Shown piece by piece: positions 43,674 through 52,340 of a stretch of DNA of 52,431 bases. Source of the stretch: Saccharomonospora sp. CUA-673 (lineage in GTDB: Bacteria > Actinomycetota > Actinomycetes > Mycobacteriales > Pseudonocardiaceae); assembly GCF_001942305.1 (NCBI RefSeq), contig NZ_MKKE01000030.1, positions 1 to 52,431 on the forward strand, in the 5' to 3' direction. Every line of letters begins with the position of its first letter. The stretch's first letter is position 1. A program made the position numbers and the translations under genes. The notes beneath the pieces are model-generated. The model made no database searches, was not told where the DNA came from, and worked only from the letters and a program-made list of their open reading frames with translations.

Positions 43674-44559
43674 TCATTGTGTCCCGTCGACGACGTAGGC
43701 GTTGGCCATCCAGGCCAGGCGTGAGCGGCCCGTCATGTTGCCCGTCGCTCCCTCGGCGTAGGTCTCGATAGCGGGTGACGGCGTGTGCGCCCGGAGTCCG
43801 TACCCACAGTGGAGCGCCGATGAGGATGCGGTCGACGTCTGGGCTGATGCCGCCGTCGCGGTCAAAGGTCCACCGGTCTTTGTCGAGTACGACGTCGCTG
43901 TAGATCTGTGCGAACCACTCGGATTCGGTCGCGTGGCCGAGCGTGAAGCCTCGTGTCCAGGGCTTGTCCTCGTGTTCGTTCCAGGTTCCGGTTACGCCCT
44001 GCTCGGTCGCGATCTTCAGGGCCTCGACCGCGAGGGACTCCGGGTCGTCCCACTGTGAATTGTTGATCGTTCCTCGGCTCTGGATGTAGAGAGCAATCGT
44101 CCGAGCCGCGGAGGACGACCATCCTTCCGGTGGTTGGTCGGAGCCGCCGACGTAGTCGGCGGTGTTCTGCAGGCTGCCGAACATGCACACGTCGACGCGG
44201 GCACCGGTGCTGCTGCGAGTGCTGGTGTGCATCACGACGCCCTGTCGCTTCTCGACACCGCCCGTGAACTGGGCGAAGTCGACACGGCCGACGCCCTTGG
44301 CGAACGCTGCCGGCGGCGGGGTGACGAAGTCCTCGACTGCGTGGTCGCCGATCGCCGTTTCGATTCGGCGCGCTACTTCAGCACGGTCTAGCGTGCGCGC
44401 CTCCTGCGCAAATTCGAGCCCACCGATCAAGGGAATCGACGCCGTCTTGGCCTTCCAACTCACGCGCCGTTCGAGGGCGATGCCGTTTGCAGACGCGATG
44501 TCCCGGATACGGCGATCCGACCAGTACGCGTAACTCCGGATCACACCTAGCTCGCCCAT
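43674..44559 (-). CDS. DUF7019-like hypothetical protein, frameshifted near its end
   Basis: A protein of about 295 residues starting MGELGVIRSYAYWSDRRI. The SYAYWSD...ASANGI opening and the later RVDFAQF and VCMFGSLQNTADYVGG segments resemble DUF7019-type proteins as I recall them; this is tentative. The frame shifts by one extra base at about 43790-43805, after which SPAIETYAEGATGN and RSRLAWMANAYVVDGTQ give a credible end at 43674. The ATG at 44559 has GGAGGGG at good spacing. It is co-transcribed with the HEPN-like gene and may be its sensor or inhibitor. Confidence 0.55.
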
Positions 44560-44696
44560 GAGCAGGCCCCTCCAAGCGCCAATTCGTCGAAGCGGTCCCG
44601 TCGGGGCCAGCACGCTCGAAGCCTAGCGGTGTCGCGCGTAACGCCAGGTCGAGCAGGTACGACGCCTGTTGGTAGCTGAACGGCGGAGGTGATGGC

Positions 44697-44936
44697 GTGG
44701 GTGGCGAGGCCGACGAGCTCGCGGTTTTGTTGGCAGCGTGGCGTGAGGACATCAACAGCGTTCCGGCGCCGGTCATGCTTGTGTTGGAAGCCGCGCTCAC
44801 GCTCCACGCCGACTTGCTTGTTCTGTCCGCGGTTCCTTCCAAGCGCTCCCACCGGTTCCGGGCGAAGCGCTCGCGTCGCCTGTGCTCTGCTGGCCGCCGC
44901 TGCCCTTGGCCTTCTCGTCCTCCACGGCGACGCTGA
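44697..44936 (+). CDS. Small hypothetical protein
   Basis: A 79-residue frame starting with GTG at 44697 behind GGAGGTG. The first about 45 residues (ADELAVLLAAWREDINSVPA, then helix with LVLEAALTLHADLLVL) look like a real helical protein, while the remainder is Arg-rich and less convincing, so the true end may lie in another frame. No family was recognised. It stands between two leftward defence-like genes. Confidence 0.4.
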   Translation: MGGEADELAVLLAAWREDINSVPAPVMLVLEAALTLHADLLVLSAVPSKRSHRFRAKRSRRLCSAGRRCPWPSRPPRRR

Positions 44937-44987
44937 CTGCCAACCCCCGCTGGGGCCACCAGCTTCACGGGTTTGGGCAACGGAGAG

Positions 44988-45929
44988 TCAGGCGGAGTAA
45001 CGCTCGGCGAGCCGGTCGAAGAACGCTGCAAGCCGTTGCCCAGTGGCTGGAGTATCGGTGAGCTCGGCGCCGCCGAAGCGGTAGACCTCATAGCCGTGCA
45101 GTCGTAGTTCACGGTCCTCGGCCACCATCTCGGCGTACCGACGGGGGTCCGCGTGCCCGTTCTCGTCGGCGTAGTGCTGCTTACCGTCGCACTCGATGAC
45201 GATGCGGATCCGCTGTGGCAGCAGCAGGAGGAAGTCCATGCGCTGGCGGGCCAGAGGTGGTGTGCCAGGGGCGTGGTGCGCTCGGGTGTATGGGTCGTAA
45301 TGCAGGTACACCTGCGGGATCAGCGCCGGGATGCTGTCGCCGAGCCGGACGTATCGGTCAGCGTATGTGCGCAGTATTCGTCGCTCCGCGTGGTTGTCAC
45401 CAAGCGAGCGGTCCAGCCGTCGGTACAGGCTGAGCGAGACCTCACGGGCCGGTGCGTCGGTTAGCCCCTCGCGGTCGGCCCACCAGCTGGTCAGTTCGGC
45501 CCAGGTGAGGCCCTGCGCGCCCAGCGGCCGGTCGTAAACGAGACAGAACTGCTCGTTCTTGACGACGAGGACGTCGTTGTTGAGGGCGTCGCTGAACACG
45601 ATCTCCGGCTTGGGTCCGTCGGCCGCGAAGATCAGGTTCTTCAGTTCGCCGGCTACGCCGTACGTACCGGATGCATCGAGCAACGGCTGTAGGTGCTCGG
45701 CGTCGTACTCGGCCGCGACGCGGTGGGCAAGCTTGGTCAAGTCCGTCAGTGACAGGCCCTGTAGCCGGCCCTCGACGTAGCTGCGCTTGCTGTTGAACGG
45801 CTCGGGGCTGCCTTCGCGGGCAGGTTTCATGCCGAGCGCGTCACAGGCCGCTTCCAGGTGGTGGGCCTTGACGCACTCCCAGAGCGTTTCGGCGATGGCC
45901 GAGCGCAGCCTCATCGGGGTGGCGATCAT
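44988..45929 (-). CDS. AbiJ-like N-terminal domain fused to a PD-(D/E)xK nuclease
   Basis: A 313-residue two-domain protein. The N-terminal about 160 residues (LRSAIAETLWE, PFNSKRSYVEGRL, KNLIFAADGPKPEIVFSDAL, CLVYDRPLGAQGLTW) match, from memory, the N-terminal modules of AbiJ-type abortive infection proteins. The C-terminal domain holds RMDFLLLL and IECDGKQHY (about residues 230-248), the metal-binding D...ExDxK pattern of Vsr/DUF559-like nucleases, and ends in a fold-closing RLHGYEVYRFGG. The start at 45929 has GGAG upstream. It is probably a single-protein antiphage effector. Confidence 0.75.
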   Translation of the reverse strand: MIATPMRLRSAIAETLWECVKAHHLEAACDALGMKPAREGSPEPFNSKRSYVEGRLQGLSLTDLTKLAHRVAAEYDAEHLQPLLDASGTYGVAGELKNLIFAADGPKPEIVFSDALNNDVLVVKNEQFCLVYDRPLGAQGLTWAELTSWWADREGLTDAPAREVSLSLYRRLDRSLGDNHAERRILRTYADRYVRLGDSIPALIPQVYLHYDPYTRAHHAPGTPPLARQRMDFLLLLPQRIRIVIECDGKQHYADENGHADPRRYAEMVAEDRELRLHGYEVYRFGGAELTDTPATGQRLAAFFDRLAERYSA

Positions 45930-46134
45930 GCCGCTCCACCGCGTGCGTCAAACCTGGCCGCGCCCACCTGAGCACGTCGGGTTCGCTGGTTGACCATCAC
46001 ATCACGGTAGCGCGGTGGGCCGACAGTAGATCTCTGAGCAGCGCAGTGTCCGAAGCGCACGCCCGGATCTACTCGATCACCGCAGTACTCGCAAGCTCGT
46101 CGTCGACCGCCTTGCGTTCTGCCAGCTGGGAACT

Positions 46135-46443
46135 TCACTCGCGCTTTCGCAACACGTTGAAGGGCACGAATTGGTCGACCAGGTGCAGCTTGTCGCGACG
46201 GCCGTCGGCGTAGCCGATCTCGTAGTTGACGATCCCGTACCAGTCGCCCTCGATACTGGGGAAACGGCCGTGAAGCCGTCCGGGGACCACGCCCGTCAAG
46301 TCCAGGCCGGTCTCGATGACGTGCCGCGGTGCGTCGGCTGGCCGGGGGAAGAGGATGTCCAGGTTGACCCATACCGAGGTGAGCACTGGTCTGCGTCCGT
46401 GGAGGTCGTCGCCTTCCCACTGAGTGAACGGGCTGTTGATCAC
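46135..46443 (-). CDS. Hypothetical protein, 102 residues
   Basis: A 102-residue protein starting from GTG at 46443. It is rich in aromatic and beta-prone residues (TSVWVNLDILFP, GDWYGIVNYEIGYADG), which suggests a small beta-barrel or beta-sandwich. No Cys, no membrane segment and no family recognised. It follows the next small gene by 12 bases and is likely in an operon with it. Confidence 0.6.
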   Translation of the reverse strand: MINSPFTQWEGDDLHGRRPVLTSVWVNLDILFPRPADAPRHVIETGLDLTGVVPGRLHGRFPSIEGDWYGIVNYEIGYADGRRDKLHLVDQFVPFNVLRKRE

Positions 46444-46455
46444 GGCATCATCGGC

Positions 46456-46770
46456 CTACCTCGTGCCGGCCACCGTTCGCACGCGGCGCAGAATCAGATC
46501 GCCATACGGCTCGTCGTCCAGCTCGGCGCGGTCCGGGCTGGGGCCGCTGCTGGACAGGCGCCAGGTCGCGTCGGCTCCGGGTGTCGCCGCACAAACAGGG
46601 CAGTCGATGCGGACTTCGTCCTCGACCGCTATCGCCCTGCTGACGCCTGGGATGACGAGGTGCCGGCCACCTTTGCAGGTGGCTGGAAGGACGGCGATCG
46701 TCGTGCCGGTGTAGTCGACCCGGTAGCGCAGCGCGCCGTCCAGTGAGGCGGGTGGAGGCGACGAACTCAT
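46456..46770 (-). CDS. Hypothetical protein with zinc-ribbon-like Cys residues
   Basis: About 104 residues from the ATG at 46770 (longer starts up to 46857 are possible; no site has a strong ribosome-binding sequence). Contains TCKGGRHLVIPG and later DCPVC, a spacing that could bind zinc, in a beta-rich context. No family was recognised. It precedes the 102-residue gene in the same direction. Confidence 0.55.
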   Translation of the reverse strand: MSSSPPPASLDGALRYRVDYTGTTIAVLPATCKGGRHLVIPGVSRAIAVEDEVRIDCPVCAATPGADATWRLSSSGPSPDRAELDDEPYGDLILRRVRTVAGTR

Positions 46771-47101
46771 GTCGAGCAAACTACCACCGCGCTCGCACAT
46801 ATGTTCGACTGTGGTGGGATCCGGCGAGTCACGTATCGGCTGGTGATGGGATGCCACTCGGCCGGGTGAACCGTGCCGCCGCTGATGTCGTGCTCACGCG
46901 TGGTGCCGCCTCACGGACGCCTCACCAGCGCCTCCTTGCCGCTCTGGTGCAGATCTTGATATCGCCGGTCTAATCGCCCACACGAATCGACCCGGCCGGT
47001 GCGGCTGGTGCGGATGAACCGCAGGTCACGGCTATCGGGTCGACCAGGCGCATGGCGCGAGTCGGCTCGTGGTGACGAGGCGGGGTGGGGAGAACGTCAC
47101 G
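46771..47101. other. Intergenic region without a visible gene
   Basis: About 330 bases between divergent genes. No coding frame with protein-like composition, no RNA-gene-like fold and no strong palindrome were noticed. It must hold the promoter of the DUF574/NB-ARC operon. Confidence 0.5.
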
Positions 47102-47941
47102 GTGATGGCGACGCATGAGAGCGCGTCCGGTCTTGAGCAACAGGTAGACCCCGACGCGCCGTCGCTGTCCCGGATCTACGACTACCTGCTCAGCGGTGGG
47201 CACAACTTCGCGGCCGACCGCGCCGTGGCCGACAAGATCACCACGCTGGTGCCTGGGTATGACGTATTCGTCCGCGAGAGCCGCACCTTCGTCCGCCGCG
47301 CAGTCCTTCACATGCTCACGACCGGAATCGAGCAGTTCCTCGACCTGGGTGCGGGCATGTTCAGCGCCCACCCCGTGCACCATCTCGCCCAGGCTGAACG
47401 TCCTGACGTCCGCGTCGTCTACGTCGATCGCGACCCCATAGCCATCGCCGGTCTCGGTCTGATCGTCCATGCGGACGATCCGAGCACCGGGGTGATCGAG
47501 GCCGACCTGCGGCACGTTGACGAGGTGCTCGACCATGCCGTGACCACTCGGCTGCTCGATCTGACTCGCCCGGTGGGCGTGGTGGCCGGGTCGGTGTTGC
47601 ATTGCCTGCCCGACGCCGAGGATCCGGCCGCCGCATTGGCCAGGTACCACGAGCGGCTGGCACCCGGCTCGCTGTTGGCCGCCTCACACGCCGACGGCAT
47701 CGTCCTCGGGCTGAAGTCGGCCGCTGCGGTCGAGGACTGTCTCGCCAGGGCCGGGATCACGCTCGTCCACCGAAGCCGGCGGCAGTTCGCCGACCTGCTG
47801 GGACCGTGGCAACCACACCCGGACGGCGTGGCGCCGATCGGGTTGTGGCGACCGGACGGGCTCACCCTGCCCGTACGCGAGTGCCTGTGGGGCAACGCCG
47901 TGCTCGCCGACCGCCGTTCCGAGCCCGCGGAGCGAGCATGA
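47102..47941 (+). CDS. DUF574-family SAM-dependent methyltransferase
   Basis: About 279 residues of the actinobacterial DUF574 (Methyltransf_19) family. It opens with PSLSRIYDYLLSGGHNFAAD, the family hallmark, and has QFLDLGAGMFSAH as SAM motif I, VVYVDRDPIA as post-I and VVAGSVLHCLPD as motif II. The start is placed at GTG 47102, 9 bases after GGGGAG; the ATG at 47105 is equally possible. Its stop overlaps the ATG of the NB-ARC gene. The targets of this family are not established; coupling to a STAND protein suggests a regulatory methylation. Confidence 0.88.
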   Translation: MMATHESASGLEQQVDPDAPSLSRIYDYLLSGGHNFAADRAVADKITTLVPGYDVFVRESRTFVRRAVLHMLTTGIEQFLDLGAGMFSAHPVHHLAQAERPDVRVVYVDRDPIAIAGLGLIVHADDPSTGVIEADLRHVDEVLDHAVTTRLLDLTRPVGVVAGSVLHCLPDAEDPAAALARYHERLAPGSLLAASHADGIVLGLKSAAAVEDCLARAGITLVHRSRRQFADLLGPWQPHPDGVAPIGLWRPDGLTLPVRECLWGNAVLADRRSEPAERA

Positions 47942-50057
47942 ACGAGGCCGAGCACATCAACACCGTGTCCGGATCGGTCCACGGCCAGGTGCTGCAAGCC
48001 CGCACGGTAACCGCCGAAACCATCGTCCTGCACGCTCCCGAGCACCGAGTGCCGGTGCCCCGGCAGCTTCCGCCGCCCGCGCACACCTGGGTCGACCGCG
48101 CAGATGAATTGGAGTGGCTGGACCGTCTGCTCACCACGGCGGGCCCGACCCGCGTGGTGGTGACCGGCCTGGGTGGGGTCGGCAAGACCGGCTTGGCGGT
48201 GCGCTGGCTCGACGGACACCACGAGCGCCACCCCGACGGCGTGCTGCACGTCGACCTCAACGGCTGGAGCGGCCACCCGCCACCGGCCACCGCGCAGGTC
48301 CTCGCCGGATGGCTCCGCACGCTCGGCGTCGCCGCCGACGACCTGCCGGGCGAGGTGGCCGAGCTGGTCGCGCTGTACCGGACGGTCACCTCGGACAAGG
48401 CGGTGGCCATGCTGGTCGACAACACCCGCTCCGCCGAGCAGGTGCAGGCCCTGGTACCTGCCACGGCGCGCGGCACGATCCTGGTCACCAGCCGCAATCG
48501 GCTCGCCGAGCTGGCCATCGCGGGCTTCCGCCACCTCGACCTCGACTGCTTCCCGGCCGCCACCGGCGCCGCGCTCCTGACCGGCCTACTCGACGAGGAC
48601 CGACAGCCCATCGGCGAGGAGCTGCTGCATGCGCTGGCCACCCGCTGTCACGGGCACCCGTTGGTCTTAACCATCGCCGGGGCCCATCTCGCCGCCTACC
48701 CCCGGCGCGACCCGGCGCGCCTGATCACCCGCCTGACCCACCTCGCCGAGGCGTCCACTGGCGCTTTGGACCCGCACGAGCTGTCCGTTGAAGGAGTGCT
48801 GCAGATGAGCTACGAGGACCTCGACGCCACCACCGCCCGGCTCTACCGCGGCCTGGCCGAGCATCCCGGCGTCGAGTTCACCGCCGAGCCGCTCGCGGCC
48901 GGGCTCGACGTGCCGGTCGCCGAGGTCGGCCGCGGGCTCGGGCGGCTGGTGGAGGCGAACCTCGTCACCGAGACTGGAGACGAGCGCTACCGGCTGCACG
49001 ACGTCCTGCGAGAGCACGTGCAAACCCTGGCAGGCCAGGATGACCAGGCCAAGCGGCTTGCGGTGCGCCGCCGGATGATCGAGTGGTACCTGCGGCGCGC
49101 GGCGGCGGCCGACAAGATCATCAATCCTTTCCCTCGCCGGTTCAGCCCCGTCTACACCGGTCTGGACACCGGCGTGTTCGCAGCGAAGGCCGCCCTGGAA
49201 TGGGCCGAGACCGAACGCGCCAACCTTCTCGCCGCTCAACAGGTCGCCGCCGACCAGGGCTGGACGGAGCTGGTGTATCAGTTCGGCGAGGTCCTGTGGA
49301 ACCCGCTGCGCCCCAACTACACCGCCGGTGAGTTGGTGAGCTCGCAGTTCCTCGGGGCCAATGCCGCGGCCGACGCCGGGCACATCCTGGAGGTCGTCTG
49401 CCGCACCCGCCAGGCTTCGGCGAGACCAACCTCGGCCACCACGAGGCCGCCGTCGCCATCTGCACGATTGCCGTAGAGCGCGCCGCCGAAGTCGGCGACC
49501 CGTGGCTGCACTCCGGCGCGCTGTCCACCCGCGCCCGCGCCCACCTCAAGGCCGACGACCCGCACGCCGCCCTCCCTGACCTCGAACATGCCCTCGAAAT
49601 CGCCGAGGGGATGAGCGACGCCCGCAGCATCGCGCTGCGGCACCGCCGCCTCGGCGAAACTGCCCTGCACCCCAAGGTCGCCGACGCCCCGCTCGCACTC
49701 CACCACCTGCGGCTGGCGGCGAGCATGTTCACCGGCATCGGCGATGACATCGGCCACGCCCGCACCGTCCTGCACCTGGCACGGGCCCTGACCCTGAACG
49801 GGCAAGCCGCCGAGGCAGTGTCGGAGCTCGCCGCGATCGAGCAGGCCGTGCGCGACTACGGCTCGGTCGGCTACTTGGCCGACCTATGCACCGTGCTCGG
49901 CGAGGTCCACGCCGCGCTCGGCGACACCGCCGAGGCCCACCGCCGCTACGGCCAGGCCATCGACTACTACACCGCCGCCGGCCCCGGCGCCGACAAGAGC
50001 AAGGCCACCGTCATCGCCCGGCGCGACGCCCTCGACTCCGACCAACCGACCGCCTGA
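47938..50057 (+). CDS. NB-ARC (STAND) NTPase with TPR repeats, frameshifted
   Basis: A protein of about 705 residues. The N-terminal VSGSVHGQVLQARTV motif is common in actinobacterial NB-ARC proteins. The STAND core has Walker A TGLGGVGKTGLA, Walker B AVAMLVDNTR, the sensor TILVTSRN and HPLVLTIAGA in place of GLPLAL. Winged helix and TPR-type repeats follow. A one-base loss at about 49403-49412 shifts the frame within the first TPRs; GFGETNLGHHEAAVAI resumes and four more TPR-like pairs run to 50057. Unlike AfsR there is no N-terminal DNA-binding domain. It is coupled to the DUF574 gene (ATGA). Confidence 0.85.
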
Positions 50058-50078
50058 ACGCGAAGAGGAGCGAACGGC

Positions 50079-50300
50079 ATGGCAGCACACACCACGGCCA
50101 AGGGACGCCGGATCACCGGCGAGGCCCGCACCAAGATGGCCGCTGACCTGAAGAAGAAGTACGAAAAGGGCGCCAGCATCCGTGCGCTGGCCGAGGCCAC
50201 CGACCGCTCGTACGGCTTCGTGCACCGAATCCTGTCGGAGTTCGGTGTGGTGCTGCGTGGACGCGGCGGCGCTACCCGGACCAAGCCCAAAGCCTCATAG
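50079..50300 (+). CDS. Small helix-turn-helix protein
   Basis: A 73-residue basic protein with one helix-turn-helix (KKKYEKGASIRALAEATDRS, then YGFVHRILSEFGV) and a Gly/Arg-rich tail. Close relatives are widespread in actinomycetes, often on accessory DNA. The ATG at 50079 follows AGAGGAG. It starts 21 bases after the NB-ARC gene and may be in its operon. A DNA-binding regulatory role is likely; targets are unknown. Confidence 0.8.
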   Translation: MAAHTTAKGRRITGEARTKMAADLKKKYEKGASIRALAEATDRSYGFVHRILSEFGVVLRGRGGATRTKPKAS

Positions 50301-50367
50301 CCCAGCGACAGCGGGCACGAGAACGGCTCGCGACACCAGCCCATCCGATACGCGAGCGGAGATCATG

Positions 50368-50766
50368 ATGCCCAGACGGGTCTTGCGGGGCTACCGCCTG
50401 GGAACGCACACTGGCGAACCGGATTGCGATGCGCGGCCGGCGCCGCGGATTCAAGTCCGCTTCGCGTGCCGAAGAGGACACGAGTTCACCGTGCCATTCT
50501 CGACAGACGCCGAGATACCCGCCGTCTGGAGATGCCCACGACACGGCGTCGAACATTGCCTCCGCATCAATGAAGACTCCGCCTGGCAACCGCCCAAGGG
50601 AAAGCCTCCACGCACGCACTACGTCATGCTCTTGGAACGACGCAGCATCGCCGATCTTGAAGTCCTCGTCGACCAGGCGCTGGCGGGCATCCTCCTGCAG
50701 CGCCGATCACCTTACGGTCGCGTGCCCATCGGCGACCGAACCTACGGTTTCCGGTTCGAGCCATGA
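50368..50766 (+). CDS. RbpA-like RNA polymerase-binding protein (paralogue)
   Basis: A 132-residue protein related to RbpA, the actinobacterial sigma-A/RNA polymerase-binding activator. Shared marks are RVLRGYRLG at the N-terminus, EFTVPFSTDAEIPAVWRC in the core domain and KPPRTHYVMLLERRSIADLE in the basic linker and sigma-interaction domain. The zinc site reads C-x3-H and C-x2-H (CRRGH, CPRH), where zinc-binding RbpA has C-x2-C. It is longer than housekeeping RbpA by an N-terminal insert and C-terminal tail. The second ATG (50368) is preferred, 6 bases after GGAG. Being on an island, it is an extra copy. Confidence 0.82.
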   Translation: MPRRVLRGYRLGTHTGEPDCDARPAPRIQVRFACRRGHEFTVPFSTDAEIPAVWRCPRHGVEHCLRINEDSAWQPPKGKPPRTHYVMLLERRSIADLEVLVDQALAGILLQRRSPYGRVPIGDRTYGFRFEP

Positions 50767-50889
50767 CCGCCGGCCCGAGAAGGCGTAACAGGCAGGCTGG
50801 CTCTGATGTTTTCGAGCCGACTACCTCGGAGCATGCGAGGTATCGAGCCCGAGGGCGCCTCGCCTCATCATCGACGTGCAGGTCGCGGT

Positions 50890-52155
50890 CTACGGCTTGG
50901 GCTGGCCGGTGCCGGAGTTACGAGCCGGTGAGCCGCGCAGTTCCGTGACGCGCTCGCGGAATGGTGCGCCGACCGGCCCGCGCAAATGCCGACCCACGGG
51001 CACCTCTTTGTGTTCACAGTTTCCTTCGCTATGCCCCCAGGTGTTCATACACATGTTTGCTCGATACGGGCCGCGCCAGTACCGGTGGCGATAGTGAGGC
51101 GAGCGGCGGCTGTTGTCCGACGTGTCGTGGTCGGCGTTGTCCTCTCCGTCGTCGGGAGGCAGGTCTTCGGTCCTGAACCGCGGGTGTACCCGGACGATGT
51201 TCACGTCGATCGTCGCGATGATGCCGGCTCGGACGTCGCCTCGGGTCACTGATCGCGGAGCTGCGATCACATCGGTCTGGGTCAGCGGTTTCTTGACTTT
51301 GTGGTCGAGCAATTGCCATAGGCCGTAGACGGTCTGGACCCACCCGGCGCAGTGGTTCGCGTCGGGTTCGGGGAGCAGTTCACCGAACTGGAGGGTCGCG
51401 GTGAAGGTAGCGAGTACCGGCATCGGGCTCATCCGGGCCGAGACAGTGCGGACATGGTCGGCGAAGTAGCCCGCGCTGTAGCAGGTCTTTGTCGCTGCCC
51501 ACTGGGCGACGAACGTGTCCGGGGGCAGGCCGTCCCATTGGGGCGGCCGATTTGGGGTGTAGAACGACAGTTGGACCCGGTCCTCGTGCGGCGGTGGCAG
51601 GCGTGACCAGCTGATGGCGACGATTGGGGCCTCGACGTAACCGGAGACGTCGTAGAGCCAGGGGGCTGGTGTCCATCCTGAGCCTGGCAGGTCTTGCGCA
51701 CGCGCGGCGTCATAGAGGGCGCCGCCGATGCAGCTCTCGAACAGCATGAAGCCGGTCATGCTGGGCATTCGGTCCGGGCTGGCGGGTTCGGTGGACGGGG
51801 TGGACGAGTAGGTCACGGCCATCTCGATCGCCTCGTGGTCGACCCACGTCAGGCTCGCGTTCTTGAGGCGGCCGGCTTCATCGCGGGCGTATCGGCGTAC
51901 TTCCCGATCCTCGCTCTCCACCGCGGCGGCTCGCGCGACCTGGCCTGTTCGTCCTTGCTGGGCGCCCTCGGCCGCGATGGTGGTGTAGTGCTCGTGAAGC
52001 CGCCGGCGGAGGAAGGGAAGCTGCTCGGAAGACGGAGCGACCCACGGCGCGGGTTGGAAGATCGAAGCGTCCGGGATCGGGTCGGGAATCGTGAGGCCAT
52101 CGGTTGCCGGGTGCATGAAACGGACTCCAGCCAAGGTCGCGGCGGCGCTGGTCAC
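50890..52155 (-). CDS. Hypothetical protein, 421 residues
   Basis: A large protein of unknown family. It starts from GTG at 52155, which overlaps the stop of the upstream truncated gene (GTGA); an ATG at 52116 is the alternative. The middle (SMTGFMLFESCIGGALYDAAR, WLYDVSGYVEAPIVAISW, QLSFYTPNRPPQWDG) reads as an alpha/beta domain, while the C-terminal about 90 residues are polar and low in conservation signs. No catalytic motif or membrane segment was recognised. It is the second gene of an operon disrupted at its head. Confidence 0.65.
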   Translation of the reverse strand: MTSAAATLAGVRFMHPATDGLTIPDPIPDASIFQPAPWVAPSSEQLPFLRRRLHEHYTTIAAEGAQQGRTGQVARAAAVESEDREVRRYARDEAGRLKNASLTWVDHEAIEMAVTYSSTPSTEPASPDRMPSMTGFMLFESCIGGALYDAARAQDLPGSGWTPAPWLYDVSGYVEAPIVAISWSRLPPPHEDRVQLSFYTPNRPPQWDGLPPDTFVAQWAATKTCYSAGYFADHVRTVSARMSPMPVLATFTATLQFGELLPEPDANHCAGWVQTVYGLWQLLDHKVKKPLTQTDVIAAPRSVTRGDVRAGIIATIDVNIVRVHPRFRTEDLPPDDGEDNADHDTSDNSRRSPHYRHRYWRGPYRANMCMNTWGHSEGNCEHKEVPVGRHLRGPVGAPFRERVTELRGSPARNSGTGQPKP

Positions 52156-52340
52156 AGGCGGCGCAGTGCGTGCAGCACGCGGTCGAGAAGCGCCAGGTGC
52201 TCGTCGTCGGGCCGCGGTCCCTCCAGCGCGGCCCGACGCGCGGCGGCCCGTTCCTCGTCGAGGTCCAGCGGAAGCGCGGACGGCCCCGTGGCGGGCAGTT
52301 GTCCAAGGCTGGGGAGGTACTCGGTGAGTGGTGAGCAATT
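52152..52340 (-). pseudogene. C-terminal part of a gene cut by an IS-like end
   Basis: An open frame whose about 60 terminal residues (CSPLTEYLPSLGQLPATGPS, LDLDEERAAARRAALEG, DEHLALLDRVLHALRRL) look like genuine protein and end at 52152, overlapping the next gene's GTG. There is no start codon before the sequence merges, at about 52340, into what looks like the end of an insertion sequence. The 5' part has therefore probably been displaced. The family is unknown. Confidence 0.55.

Noticed and set aside
45926..46420. Arg/Pro-rich open frame on the minus strand
   Set aside because: It overlaps the better-supported 102-residue gene in another frame and has shadow-type composition.
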